9,207 bases of DNA from Pseudomonadota bacterium. GTDB taxonomy: Bacteria > Pseudomonadota > Gammaproteobacteria > Steroidobacterales > Steroidobacteraceae. The position numbers and the translations under genes were made by a program. Position 1 is the stretch's first letter; each line of letters opens with the position of its first letter. Shown in pieces: positions 1-6,173 of this stretch. The stretch lies in assembly GCA_003242685.1 (NCBI GenBank), contig QGVD01000102.1, forward strand, positions 1-9,207, read 5' to 3'. The notes under the pieces are model-generated. The model was given only the letters and a program-made list of their open reading frames with translations. It had not been told where the DNA came from and searched no databases.

Positions 1-93
1 CCGCTGGCCGCCGACCGGCAGAGGCTGCAGGCCGGTGGGACCGGTACGCGCGATCTTCTTCCGCCGCGCGTAGATGCGACCCGTTCGAGGCAT
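1..93 (-). CDS. 5' end of a leftward hypothetical gene, cut by the window edge
   Basis: Reading leftward from an ATG at 93-91, the frame stays open for 31 codons to the first base of the window. The peptide begins MPRTGRIYARRKKIARTG and is strongly basic (many Arg and Lys), with a Gly/Pro-rich stretch after it. A purine-rich AGGAG lies 8 bases upstream of the ATG, on the complement of about 102-106, which supports this start. I do not recognise the protein from so few residues. The basic N terminus could be a nucleic-acid-binding tail or simply the start of a cytoplasmic protein, and I do not assign a function. It is divergent from the gene at 358, and the roughly 260 bases between them should hold both promoters. 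Confidence 0.45.
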   Translation of the reverse strand, partial: MPRTGRIYARRKKIARTGPTGLQPLPVGGQR

Positions 94-318
94 GGCGTGC
101 TCTCCTCGTCGCGTCCGGCGGCGTCGCAAGAACGAGGCCAGGCTCCCCGCAGCGCGTGTGTTGTCGTCGGCGCGTGCAGCGCCGAATCCGCGCAGCTTCG
201 TTTCGATGAATTTCGCAACAGACATACTCAGGTAGACGCGCGAGCGTGCACAGAGTTCGAACGTCGCGTTCGTGCGACAGTCATCGTGGCTCGCGGACGA
301 GCGTACCATCGCCGCCCA

Positions 319-348
319 TTGCCGCTGTGACGCTGGCGGCGTTAGGCT
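319..348 (+). promoter_or_regulatory. candidate sigma-70 promoter for the small membrane protein
   Basis: TTGCCG (319-324, 4 of 6 matches to TTGACA) is followed after 18 bases by TAGGCT (343-348, 4 of 6 to TATAAT). Initiation would fall at about 354-356, only a few bases before the ATG at 358, so the transcript would be nearly leaderless. That fits the lack of a clear Shine-Dalgarno sequence there. The rest of the divergent region (94-318) shows no hairpin, repeat or stronger promoter by eye. This is a weak call based on hexamer matches alone. Confidence 0.33.
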
Positions 349-357
349 CTCGCCGCC

Positions 358-543
358 ATGGCAAGCGATTCACCCAATCCGTCCGGAGGACGTCAGACGG
401 CCATCTGGCCGTGGCTGCTCCTGCCGCTCGTCACGCTCGCGATGTTCTTTGCGCTGCGAAGCCTGCGCGACGCGGCCGAGGCGCGCCCCGTCCCAGCCGC
501 CACTGAACCCGGCGTCGAGATACCTGTCTCGCCTCTGCCGTAG
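358..543 (+). CDS. small single-pass membrane protein, hypothetical
   Basis: A 61-residue ORF. It has a polar N terminus (residues 1-15), one strongly hydrophobic segment at about 16-33 (starting IWPWLLLPLVTLAMFF), a basic/acidic stretch with R34, R37 and R43, and a Pro-rich tail ending PVSPLP. The layout, a short polar head, one membrane helix and a Pro/Ala-rich tail, is typical of small inner-membrane proteins. Arginines after the helix favour a cytoplasmic C terminus, but this is not decisive. No clear Shine-Dalgarno sequence precedes the ATG, and a promoter-like pair ends about 10 bases upstream, so it may be translated from a nearly leaderless message. It lies 136 bases before rimO on the same strand. 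I do not recognise a family. The clean membrane segment in a GC-rich frame supports a real gene, but shortness limits confidence. Confidence 0.5.
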   Translation: MASDSPNPSGGRQTAIWPWLLLPLVTLAMFFALRSLRDAAEARPVPAATEPGVEIPVSPLP

Positions 544-630
544 CGTGCGGCGGCGCCCCCGCTCGCGATTCCCGCCGGACTCCTTCCGCAGGGACCCGCG
601 TTGCGCCTGCCGGCAATGATTCGCGCTGGC

Positions 631-655
631 CCGCTTCGGAAGCGGCCGCTAGGAT
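631..655 (+). promoter_or_regulatory. hairpin and -10-like element ahead of rimO
   Basis: CCGCTT (631-636) and AAGCGG (640-645) form a perfect 6-bp stem with a 3-base loop. TAGGAT (650-655) follows, a 4 of 6 match to TATAAT. The best -35 candidate 17-18 bases upstream matches only 3 of 6 positions. If TAGGAT is used, transcription would begin at about 661-663. The ATG at 656 would then lie outside the message, and the in-frame ATG at 680 would have a leader of about 18 bases with GGTGAG (670-675) as its ribosome site. The hairpin lacks a T-tract directly after it (six Ts occur at 663-668), so a terminator for the upstream small gene is possible but not canonical. Confidence 0.33.
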
Positions 656-679
656 ATGCCGCTTTTTTCGGTGAGCCCC

Positions 680-2002
680 ATGCCCCGCCGTCGCACACCC
701 AGGGTCGGTTTCGTCAGCCTCGGCTGCCCCAAGGCGCTCGTGGATTCGGAGCGCATCCTCACGCGCCTGCGTGCCGAGGGATACGAAGTGGCGCCTTCCT
801 ACGAAGCCGCCGACGTCGTCGTCGTCAACACGTGCGGCTTCATCGACGCCGCCATCGACGAGTCGCTGGAAGCGATCGGCGAGGCGATGGAGCAGAACGG
901 CCGCGTCATCGTCACCGGCTGTCTCGGCGCGAAACCCGAGCGCATCCTCGAACGTCATCCGCACGTGCTGAAGGTGACCGGCCCGCACGCCTACGAGGAT
1001 GTGATCAACGCCGTCCATGAGCACCTGCCGCCGCAGCACGATCCGTTCTTCGATCTGCTGCCGCCACAGGGCATCCGCCTCACGCCGCGGCACTACGCCT
1101 ACCTCAAGATCTCGGAAGGCTGCAACAACAAGTGCAGCTTCTGCATCATCCCGTCCCTGCGCGGCAAGCTCGCGAGCCGTCCCATCGACGAAGTGCTGCG
1201 CGAGGCGGAACGGCTCGTCGCGTCCGGCGTGAAGGAGCTGCTCGTAATCTCGCAGGACACGAGCGCCTACGGTGCGGATCTCAGATATCGCGCGGGCACG
1301 TGGCGCGGCACGAGCTACGAGACGCGCTTCGTCGACCTGGCGCGCGGGCTCGGTTCGCTCGGCGTCTGGGTGAGGCTGCACTACGTCTATCCGTATCCGC
1401 ACGTCGACGAGGTCATTCCGCTCATGGCCGAGCGACGCGTGCTGCCCTATCTCGACATTCCCTTCCAGCACGGCAGTCCCACCGTGCTCAAGCGAATGCG
1501 GCGCCCGGCTCACGCCGTGAACACGCTCGAGCGCATCCGCCGCTGGCGCAAGGAGTGCCCGGACCTCGTGATCCGCAGCACCTTCATCGTGGGCTTTCCG
1601 GGCGAGACGGAGGCCGAGTTCCAGGAGCTTCTCGACTGGCTGGAGGAGGCGCAGCTCGATCGCGTGGGCTGTTTCAAGTACTCGCCCGTCGAGGGTGCGG
1701 CTGCCAACGCCCTCGCCGATCACGTGCCCGAGGAAGTGCAGGAAGAGCGCTACGCACGCTTCATGGAGCGTGCACGCAAGATCAGCGCGACGCGCCTCGC
1801 CGCGCGCGTGGGCAAGCGTATGCGCGTGCTCGTCGATGCCATCGAGGATGGAGTCGCGATCGCGCGCAGCGAGACGGATGCTCCCGAGATCGATGGCGTC
1901 GTGCGCATCGATGGTGCCGGCAAGCTCAAGGTCGGCGACTGGGCCGAGGTGGAGATCACCGGCGCGGACGACTACGATCTGAGCGCGCGCCTTCTCGCCT
2001 GA
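680..2002 (+). CDS. rimO: ribosomal protein uS12 (S12) methylthiotransferase RimO
   Basis: A radical-SAM enzyme that adds a methylthio group to the beta-carbon of a conserved Asp of ribosomal protein uS12 (Asp88/89 in E. coli numbering), using two 4Fe-4S clusters. With the start at 680 it is 440 residues, close to E. coli RimO. The N-terminal MTTase domain carries the three auxiliary-cluster cysteines C16 (SLGCPK), C52 (NTCGFID) and C81 (VTGCLGAK). The radical-SAM motif is CNNKCSFC (C148, C152, C155), preceded by the family signature TPRHYAYLKISEGC. Also visible are LHYVYPYPHVD, FIVGFPGET and CFKYSPVEGA, and a C-terminal TRAM domain from about 372. No key residue is missing. An in-frame ATG at 656 would add eight residues, but 680 fits the family length, the GGTGAG just upstream and the candidate promoter better. 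It is followed after 20 bases by the GNAT-like gene. Confidence 0.97.
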   Translation: MPRRRTPRVGFVSLGCPKALVDSERILTRLRAEGYEVAPSYEAADVVVVNTCGFIDAAIDESLEAIGEAMEQNGRVIVTGCLGAKPERILERHPHVLKVTGPHAYEDVINAVHEHLPPQHDPFFDLLPPQGIRLTPRHYAYLKISEGCNNKCSFCIIPSLRGKLASRPIDEVLREAERLVASGVKELLVISQDTSAYGADLRYRAGTWRGTSYETRFVDLARGLGSLGVWVRLHYVYPYPHVDEVIPLMAERRVLPYLDIPFQHGSPTVLKRMRRPAHAVNTLERIRRWRKECPDLVIRSTFIVGFPGETEAEFQELLDWLEEAQLDRVGCFKYSPVEGAAANALADHVPEEVQEERYARFMERARKISATRLAARVGKRMRVLVDAIEDGVAIARSETDAPEIDGVVRIDGAGKLKVGDWAEVEITGADDYDLSARLLA

Positions 2003-2022
2003 TCCTCATCGGAGACCTGCAC

Positions 2023-2325
2023 ATGGACGACGCCGCGGCCGTGCGACACAACAGGGAAGCGAACCGCTTCGAGCTCGAGCGCGAGGGGCGCCTCGCGATC
2101 GCGGAGTATCGGCTGCACGGCGACACGATCACCTTCACGCACACCTACGTTCCGCCCGAGCTGCGCGGCGGCGGAGTCGGTTCGGCTCTCGTACGCGGCG
2201 CGCTCGAGTACGTCCGTGCGCAAGGGCTCAAGGTGGTGCCCGCCTGCAGCTTCGTTGCGAAGTACATCCGCGAGCATCCCGAGACGCAGGATCTGCTCGC
2301 CGCGCAGCACAGCTTCGACTTCTGA
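2023..2325 (+). CDS. small GNAT-like N-acetyltransferase (NATD1/YidJ type)
   Basis: A 100-residue protein made of a single short Gcn5-related fold of the PF14542 type (NATD1/YidJ). Visible are the N-terminal strands NRFELEREGRLAIAEYRL, the strand pair TITFTHTYVPPELRG, the acetyl-CoA pyrophosphate loop RGGGVGSAL (residues 48-56) and the family's C-terminal signature VVPACSFVAKYIREHPE (71-87, with C75). The substrate is unknown for this family, and the fold lacks the extra strands and helices of full-length GNATs. The start is set by GGAG at 2011-2014, 8 bases before the ATG. It begins 20 bases after rimO ends, with no terminator between, so the two are probably cotranscribed. It converges on the DUF6351 gene, whose stop is 30 bases away. 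Confidence 0.9.
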   Translation: MDDAAAVRHNREANRFELEREGRLAIAEYRLHGDTITFTHTYVPPELRGGGVGSALVRGALEYVRAQGLKVVPACSFVAKYIREHPETQDLLAAQHSFDF

Positions 2326-2338
2326 TCCGGCATGCGCC

Positions 2339-2367
2339 GGCGCGGCCCTGGAATCTAGGGCCGCGCC
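2339..2367. terminator. GC-rich hairpin between convergent genes, probable two-way terminator
   Basis: A perfect 11-bp inverted repeat, GGCGCGGCCCT (2339-2349) and AGGGCCGCGCC (2357-2367), with a 7-base loop. It sits between the convergent stops of the GNAT-like gene (2325) and the DUF6351 gene (2357-2355). The DUF6351 stop codon TAG spans the loop and the first stem base. There is no T-tract on either side, so it is not a canonical intrinsic terminator. It could still serve as one for both directions, as a Rho-dependent pause site, or as a 3'-end stabiliser. A 10-base direct repeat, CTGATCCGGC, flanks it at 2322-2331 and 2367-2376. Confidence 0.6.
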
Positions 2368-4793
2368 TGATCCGGCCGGCTGTAGTCGCACACGCCTTCG
2401 GGGAAGATCTTCTCGAGCTGCGCGATCTGCTCCGGCGTCGGCGACCACGGCAGGTAGTCTCCGTCGGCGACCGCCTGCTCCACCGGCTTGAGCGCGCAGC
2501 GGTAGATCCCGCCTTCGATCGGCCCTCCGGCCACGATGCGTGACGTGGAGTAGATCGGGAAGCGCTGCGTGCAGGGTCCGGCCGGCTTGTCGTCGAGGAT
2601 GCCGTCCCAGGCGTCGTCGCCCGCGTAGATGAGCCGGCCGTTGACGTCGAAGCAGCTGTCGACCGCACGCGGCGGACGGTTCTCCCGGATGCTCTTCGTC
2701 GGGTTCGCGCGGATGTTGCGCATCCACTCGTCCATCACCGCGATCGCATCCATCGACTGGCTTGCCTTCGGCATGCCAGGTACCGTGTCGGTGAACCAGA
2801 TTACCAGCATGTCCGAGTTGCCCATCGTGTCCAGCACGCGTTTGCGTATCGCGAAGCTCTGGTGCACGTTGTGCATGTCGAGCTCGCGCTCCATGTACAG
2901 GCGGTGATCGATCGTCGGCCGGTCGAGCCTGCCGCTGAACACCATGCCCGAGGTGTACGCCGCGCGCATCGCGCCGAGATCGCCACGCGTGCGCGGCGCG
3001 GGCTCACCGGGACCGGGGCTGAGGTTCATGTTGCGCCGGCTCCAGGGGTCGAAGTAGGAGGGATCCGCGAGCACCCTGGCGATCTCGCTCTGCGAGGTGC
3101 CAAAGAACGGGAAGCCCTCCTGCACCATCTCGCTCGGCTGCTTCCAGCCCCCGATGTGCCAGTTGAGGTGCAGGAACTCGTCGAAACTGATCTTGCCCTC
3201 CTGCAGCGGGCGCAGCCCGTACTGCACGCCGACGTTGTCCCAGGTGGAGCGCGCTGCACCCGTCTCGTCCACGCCGTAGATGTTCCGCAGGTCGTCCCAG
3301 TGCGTCCAGCGGATGGCCGCGATCGCCGATTGCGGCTCGTAGTTCTGCTGATTCGGCACCTGTCCGTACAGTGGATTCATCGCCAGAGGCGTGAGCCCGC
3401 GCCATGAAGCGACGCATTCCGTGGAGCCGCGAGCGCCGCCATAGCCGAGCGCGAGCTTCAGGGGAAAGAGCGGATCGTCGACGTCCTCGAAGCCCTCCTC
3501 GGCGTTGAGGCCGACCAGCCAGCTGCGGTTCTTCGTGACACTCCACTTCGGGTTCGTGCGGTCGGTGACGTCCATGTAGTGCTCGAGCAGCTCGCAGTCA
3601 CCGATGTGGATCGTCTGCGTGACCATGTCCGGATACGACTGCACCGGCAGCAGCGCATCGAGCACGCCGGGATGGTTCTGCGCGATGATGTACTGCTGGA
3701 TCGCGCCGCCCGAGCCGCCGAGGCCGACGGTGTATGTCGGCACGCCGTAGCGCTCGATGAAACGTTCCTTGGTCATCATCGCGGTCTCACCCGCTACCTG
3801 CAGGTTGTAGTGCGTCCCCGTGTTGTTGCCGCTCGAGTGCGCGATGGCGTAGCCGAGCCGGAGAATGTCGGGGTTCAGCGAGCCGCCGTGCAGCGTGCCC
3901 TGCGAGTGTCCGATCGCGACGCCGCCCTGGAACCAGTACAGCAGGCGGCCGTTCCACAGGCTCAGGTCCGGCGCGTCCGGGTTTTCGCCGGCCGGCGCGA
4001 GCATCGCGAAGCTGTAGAGAAAGCGGTTGATGGTGCCGATCTCCCGCCGCACGACGAAGTCGACCGTGCGCCCATCGGGCAGCGTCACGGTCGACATGTC
4101 CGCGGGACGGCTGCCGTCGGCGGGCAGCGGTGCCCAGGCATTGCCCGTCGTGCGGTACAGGTAGGTGACGAAGGTCTCGATCGAGCAGTCGCGGCTGTAG
4201 CCGATCACGTTGCCGGCGCTGTCGAACACGCGAGTACCGGGCGGAGTGACGCTGTCGACCAGGGGTTGCCGGTCCACGCCACTCTGCGTCGTGGTACAGA
4301 CGAACGGATGCTGCTGCAGCCCGGAGAACATCGGGCCGGTGATCGGGTAGTTCGTCAGCGTGAGCGAATCGCGCAGTGAATTCTCGTTGACGTACACCTC
4401 GAGAAGGTTCTCGCCCTCGACGAGGCCGCTGATCACCCCTTCGAGCCGATGACCATCGGAGCGCAGCTTCGCATCCAGCGGCCGGCCGTTCAGGACGAGC
4501 CTCACCTTGTCGTGCAGCCCCGGTGCGGCAATCACCTCGATGCGCGCGTCACCGCCGGACACGTACTGCGGCGGGCTCGACAGCACACGGAGCTGGACGT
4601 TCTTGCCCTGGCTCTGTGCTTTGCCTGCGCTCGCAACCGGTTGCGCAGGTTGATTTTTTCCTGAGCGCGACTGCGCATTCGAATCATTCGCGACGGCGAG
4701 CGCCGCCGCCATGAATGCGACGGTCAGAGCCAGACGCACCGATTCACGAGGTTTGGAGCGGACGCTTCCGGAACACAGTCGGTTTCTTCTCAT
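2355..4793 (-). CDS. secreted DUF6351 family protein, alpha/beta-hydrolase-like
   Basis: An 812-residue exported protein of the DUF6351 family. An N-terminal signal peptide has a long basic region (1-20), a hydrophobic core at about 21-35 and likely cleavage after NDSNA (residue 40). A low-complexity Gln/Ala/Lys linker follows, then a beta-rich domain (about 66-160) opening VLSSPPQYVSGGDARIEV and holding the signature GPMFSGLQQHPFVC. The large hydrolase-like domain contains GLGGSGGAIQQY, a nucleophile-elbow pattern with Ser361 as the probable nucleophile, then the family signatures SYPDMVTQTIHIGDC and DMHNVHQSFAIRKR (D639, H641 and H644 are candidate acid/base residues). The C terminus ends in the Cys-containing segments YRCALKPV and GVCDYSRPD. 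The mature protein has eight cysteines, suggesting disulfides in the periplasm or outside. The substrate is unknown; an esterase or lipase-like role is inferred only. The ATG overlaps the stop of the upstream gene (ATGA), so the two are probably coupled. A longer in-frame extension to 4883 lacks a ribosome site and is not preferred. Confidence 0.9.
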   Translation of the reverse strand: MRRNRLCSGSVRSKPRESVRLALTVAFMAAALAVANDSNAQSRSGKNQPAQPVASAGKAQSQGKNVQLRVLSSPPQYVSGGDARIEVIAAPGLHDKVRLVLNGRPLDAKLRSDGHRLEGVISGLVEGENLLEVYVNENSLRDSLTLTNYPITGPMFSGLQQHPFVCTTTQSGVDRQPLVDSVTPPGTRVFDSAGNVIGYSRDCSIETFVTYLYRTTGNAWAPLPADGSRPADMSTVTLPDGRTVDFVVRREIGTINRFLYSFAMLAPAGENPDAPDLSLWNGRLLYWFQGGVAIGHSQGTLHGGSLNPDILRLGYAIAHSSGNNTGTHYNLQVAGETAMMTKERFIERYGVPTYTVGLGGSGGAIQQYIIAQNHPGVLDALLPVQSYPDMVTQTIHIGDCELLEHYMDVTDRTNPKWSVTKNRSWLVGLNAEEGFEDVDDPLFPLKLALGYGGARGSTECVASWRGLTPLAMNPLYGQVPNQQNYEPQSAIAAIRWTHWDDLRNIYGVDETGAARSTWDNVGVQYGLRPLQEGKISFDEFLHLNWHIGGWKQPSEMVQEGFPFFGTSQSEIARVLADPSYFDPWSRRNMNLSPGPGEPAPRTRGDLGAMRAAYTSGMVFSGRLDRPTIDHRLYMERELDMHNVHQSFAIRKRVLDTMGNSDMLVIWFTDTVPGMPKASQSMDAIAVMDEWMRNIRANPTKSIRENRPPRAVDSCFDVNGRLIYAGDDAWDGILDDKPAGPCTQRFPIYSTSRIVAGGPIEGGIYRCALKPVEQAVADGDYLPWSPTPEQIAQLEKIFPEGVCDYSRPDQARP

Positions 4794-5485
4794 GTGACAC
4801 GCCTCCCCTTCGTGTACGTGTCGTGCAACGCGACCGCCGCAGGACGTGCCGCTATGGTGTGCGCTCTGGCACACTGCGAACAAGGTATGGACGATGCTGC
4901 CGGTGCAGCATCTTCGTCCTCCCGCGGCGGCTCGCGGCCGAAGAGCCTGCGGCGCATCGCCTCGAAGCGCTGCCCCAGCTCGGCGCGTTCACGCAGCAGC
5001 TCGATCAGCTCCGGATTGCGGCTGACGACATCCCGCATGTTCTTCCGGAAATCCTCCCGCCGAGCCTCGATCGCCGCGATCGCGGGTATCGGTGGCGAGA
5101 CCGATCCCTGGGGCATCGGTGAGCTCTGATCGAGAAGGCGCTGCAGGTTGACCGCGCCCTCCCGGCCCTCGTTCTCGTACGCCTTGCGTTCGTACACCGC
5201 AACGCAGTAGCGCCGCTCGAGACGCGTCCCGACGCGCGCCTCGCGCCTGCAGTGCACGTCGAAATCGTCGTTGCCGTTCAGCTCGTTGTAGCGCTCGTAG
5301 AAGCGGTCTTCGAGCCGCACCATCTCGAGGCGCAGCTCGTTGAGCTTCGCCCGCGTGGCTTCGACGACGACTTCTTCGCGAGACACGCTCTCGTCCGCCG
5401 GGTCGGCCGCCGAAGCGCCGTGCGCCAGCGGTGCGAGCAGCAGGCAGGCGAGCACCGCGTCGCGTGTCTTTTTCACCGATGTCAC
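4790..5485 (-). CDS. exported helical/coiled-coil protein, conserved hypothetical
   Basis: With the GTG start at 5485 it has 231 residues. A signal peptide (basic VTSVKKTRD, core AVLACLLLAPL) probably ends at AHGASA (residue 26). The mature part opens with a charged helix at about 36-70 (REEVVVEATRAKLNELRLEMVRLE begins it), then RFYERYNELNGNDDFDVHC, with C79 and C94 likely paired. A second long charged helix spans about 136-184, rich in Glu and Arg. The tail from about 185 is Pro/Ala/acid-rich and holds an isolated CSQC (202-205). The segment where a helix leads into a short D-D-x-D-x-x-C stretch resembles conserved hypotheticals I recall from gammaproteobacteria, but I cannot give a function. 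The stop TGA overlaps the DUF6351 ATG by four bases. The ribosome site (GAGCGGA) is weak and directly abuts a strong hairpin. A second in-frame GTG at 5476 is an alternative start. Confidence 0.8.
   Translation of the reverse strand: MTSVKKTRDAVLACLLLAPLAHGASAADPADESVSREEVVVEATRAKLNELRLEMVRLEDRFYERYNELNGNDDFDVHCRREARVGTRLERRYCVAVYERKAYENEGREGAVNLQRLLDQSSPMPQGSVSPPIPAIAAIEARREDFRKNMRDVVSRNPELIELLRERAELGQRFEAMRRRLFGREPPREDEDAAPAASSIPCSQCARAHTIAARPAAVALHDTYTKGRRVT
4802..4809 (-). promoter_or_regulatory. ribosome binding site fixing the DUF6351 start
   Basis: On the minus strand AGGGGAGG ends 8 bases before the ATG at 4793. It is the strongest Shine-Dalgarno match in this operon and lies inside the last codons of the upstream gene. 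Because the message is also read through these bases by ribosomes finishing the upstream gene, initiation here can be independent, coupled, or both. Confidence 0.75.
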
Positions 5486-5494
5486 TATCCGCTC

Positions 5495-5527
5495 ACGCCG
5501 GCACGGCACCGTCTGCCGTGCCGGCGT
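5495..5527 (-). other. perfect 14-bp intergenic hairpin at a start codon
   Basis: ACGCCGGCACGGCA (5495-5508) and TGCCGTGCCGGCGT (5514-5527) are perfect complements around a 5-base loop. The hairpin occupies most of the 55 bases between the lipoprotein stop (5541) and the GTG start at 5485. Its end is 9 bases from that GTG, next to the weak ribosome site. No T-tract follows on either strand, so it is unlikely to be a strong intrinsic terminator. It may act as a partial attenuator, a processing or stabilising site between the two coding parts, or a control on initiation of the second gene. Confidence 0.7.
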
Positions 5528-5540
5528 TCGGACTCTCACC

Positions 5541-6173
5541 TCACGACGAGGAAGCCGCATCCTCCGCCGGCGGCTTCCGCCACAGACGCAGGGTGACGAC
5601 GGAGGTCGAGAGATAACCCGGCACGTACGCATCAGGCGGCTGATCGGGCCCGAGCGCTACCGAGAGCGTGCTCGAAGAAACGAATCCCCCGGCGTACTGC
5701 TCGGGCAGACCGCTCAGCGCACCTCCGCAGTTGAAGGGCAGCAGACCGCGGGCGGGAGGCGCAGCCTGCACGAGCGTGCACTCGCCCCTGAACGTCCAGG
5801 GAATGCCGGCGGTGGTCCCCACCGCGTACATCTGCAAGACCGGGCGTTCCCGCGTGAACCGTCCGAGGCAGGCGCGAAAGTCACCGACCGGACGGCTGTG
5901 GCTGTTGGCGATGCGCGCGTTCGCGGGATCGAGCTCGATGGACGAGAGCTCGTAGCGGTCCTCGCTCGCCACTTCGAATCCCGCGGCCGCACAAAATTCC
6001 GTAGCCCCGCGCGTCTGCTCGGTGCGCGTAGTACGGAATATGTGGATCTCCTCGCGGCCGGCACGGACTTCGTCCGCATAGGCTGACTCGGGTCGAGCTG
6101 CATCGGCAGCGCTGCATGCGCAGACGGCGACTGCGGACAGCAGCACGAGTGCATCGTTCTTCTTCTTGGGCAC
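5541..6173 (-). CDS. predicted lipoprotein of unknown function
   Basis: 210 residues from a GTG start at 6173, placed by AGGAGG (complement of 6179-6184) five bases upstream. The N terminus MPKKKNDALVLLSAVAVCAC has the basic head and hydrophobic core of an export signal, and C20 (preceded by V-C-A) is the likely lipidated cysteine. The Cys at -2 makes the lipobox imperfect. The mature protein contains further cysteines (FCAAAG, RACLGRF, GECTL, FNCGG), suggesting two disulfides, and mixed beta-rich sequence with PWTFRGECTLVQAAP and a C-terminal strand TSVVTLRLW. I do not recognise a family. It is the first gene of the likely leftward operon with the coiled-coil and DUF6351 genes, so it may be a partner at the same envelope location. 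It is divergent from the reductase at 6440; the 266 bases between them hold no hairpin or repeat I could support. Confidence 0.82.
   Translation of the reverse strand: MPKKKNDALVLLSAVAVCACSAADAARPESAYADEVRAGREEIHIFRTTRTEQTRGATEFCAAAGFEVASEDRYELSSIELDPANARIANSHSRPVGDFRACLGRFTRERPVLQMYAVGTTAGIPWTFRGECTLVQAAPPARGLLPFNCGGALSGLPEQYAGGFVSSSTLSVALGPDQPPDAYVPGYLSTSVVTLRLWRKPPAEDAASSS

Noticed and set aside
97..619. Overlapping plus-strand open frames in the left divergent region (from 97, 246 and 272)
   Set aside because: They overlap one another, are Arg/Ser/Cys-rich, lack ribosome sites and show no motif; only the frame at 358-543 has a membrane-protein pattern.
642..649. GCGGCCGC palindrome before rimO as an operator
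   Set aside because: An 8-base palindrome of G and C only is expected by chance in DNA of this composition; nothing else marks it as a binding site.
431..1723. 430-codon open frame on the minus strand opposite rimO
   Set aside because: It is antisense to a certain rimO, has a composition dominated by Arg, Ala, Val and Asp typical of GC-rich shadow frames, and shows no recognisable motif.
1132..2022. Long upstream extension of the GNAT-like frame
   Set aside because: It runs through rimO in another frame and is Arg/Ala-rich noise; the ATG at 2023 has its own ribosome site.
2862..4379. Two plus-strand open frames opposite the DUF6351 gene
   Set aside because: They are antisense shadows with no motif or ribosome site, while the minus-strand protein has clear family signatures.
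4793..4799. TGTCACA on the minus strand at the start of the DUF6351 gene, resembling the ECF41 -35 box
   Set aside because: Its last base is the A of the ATG, and 16 bases on the sequence reads GTGT, not CGTC. It arises from coding and start-codon bases and cannot promote this gene.
5340..6086. 248-codon plus-strand frame across the coiled-coil and lipoprotein genes
   Set aside because: It crosses two minus-strand genes and the intergenic hairpin and is Arg-rich without recognisable sequence.
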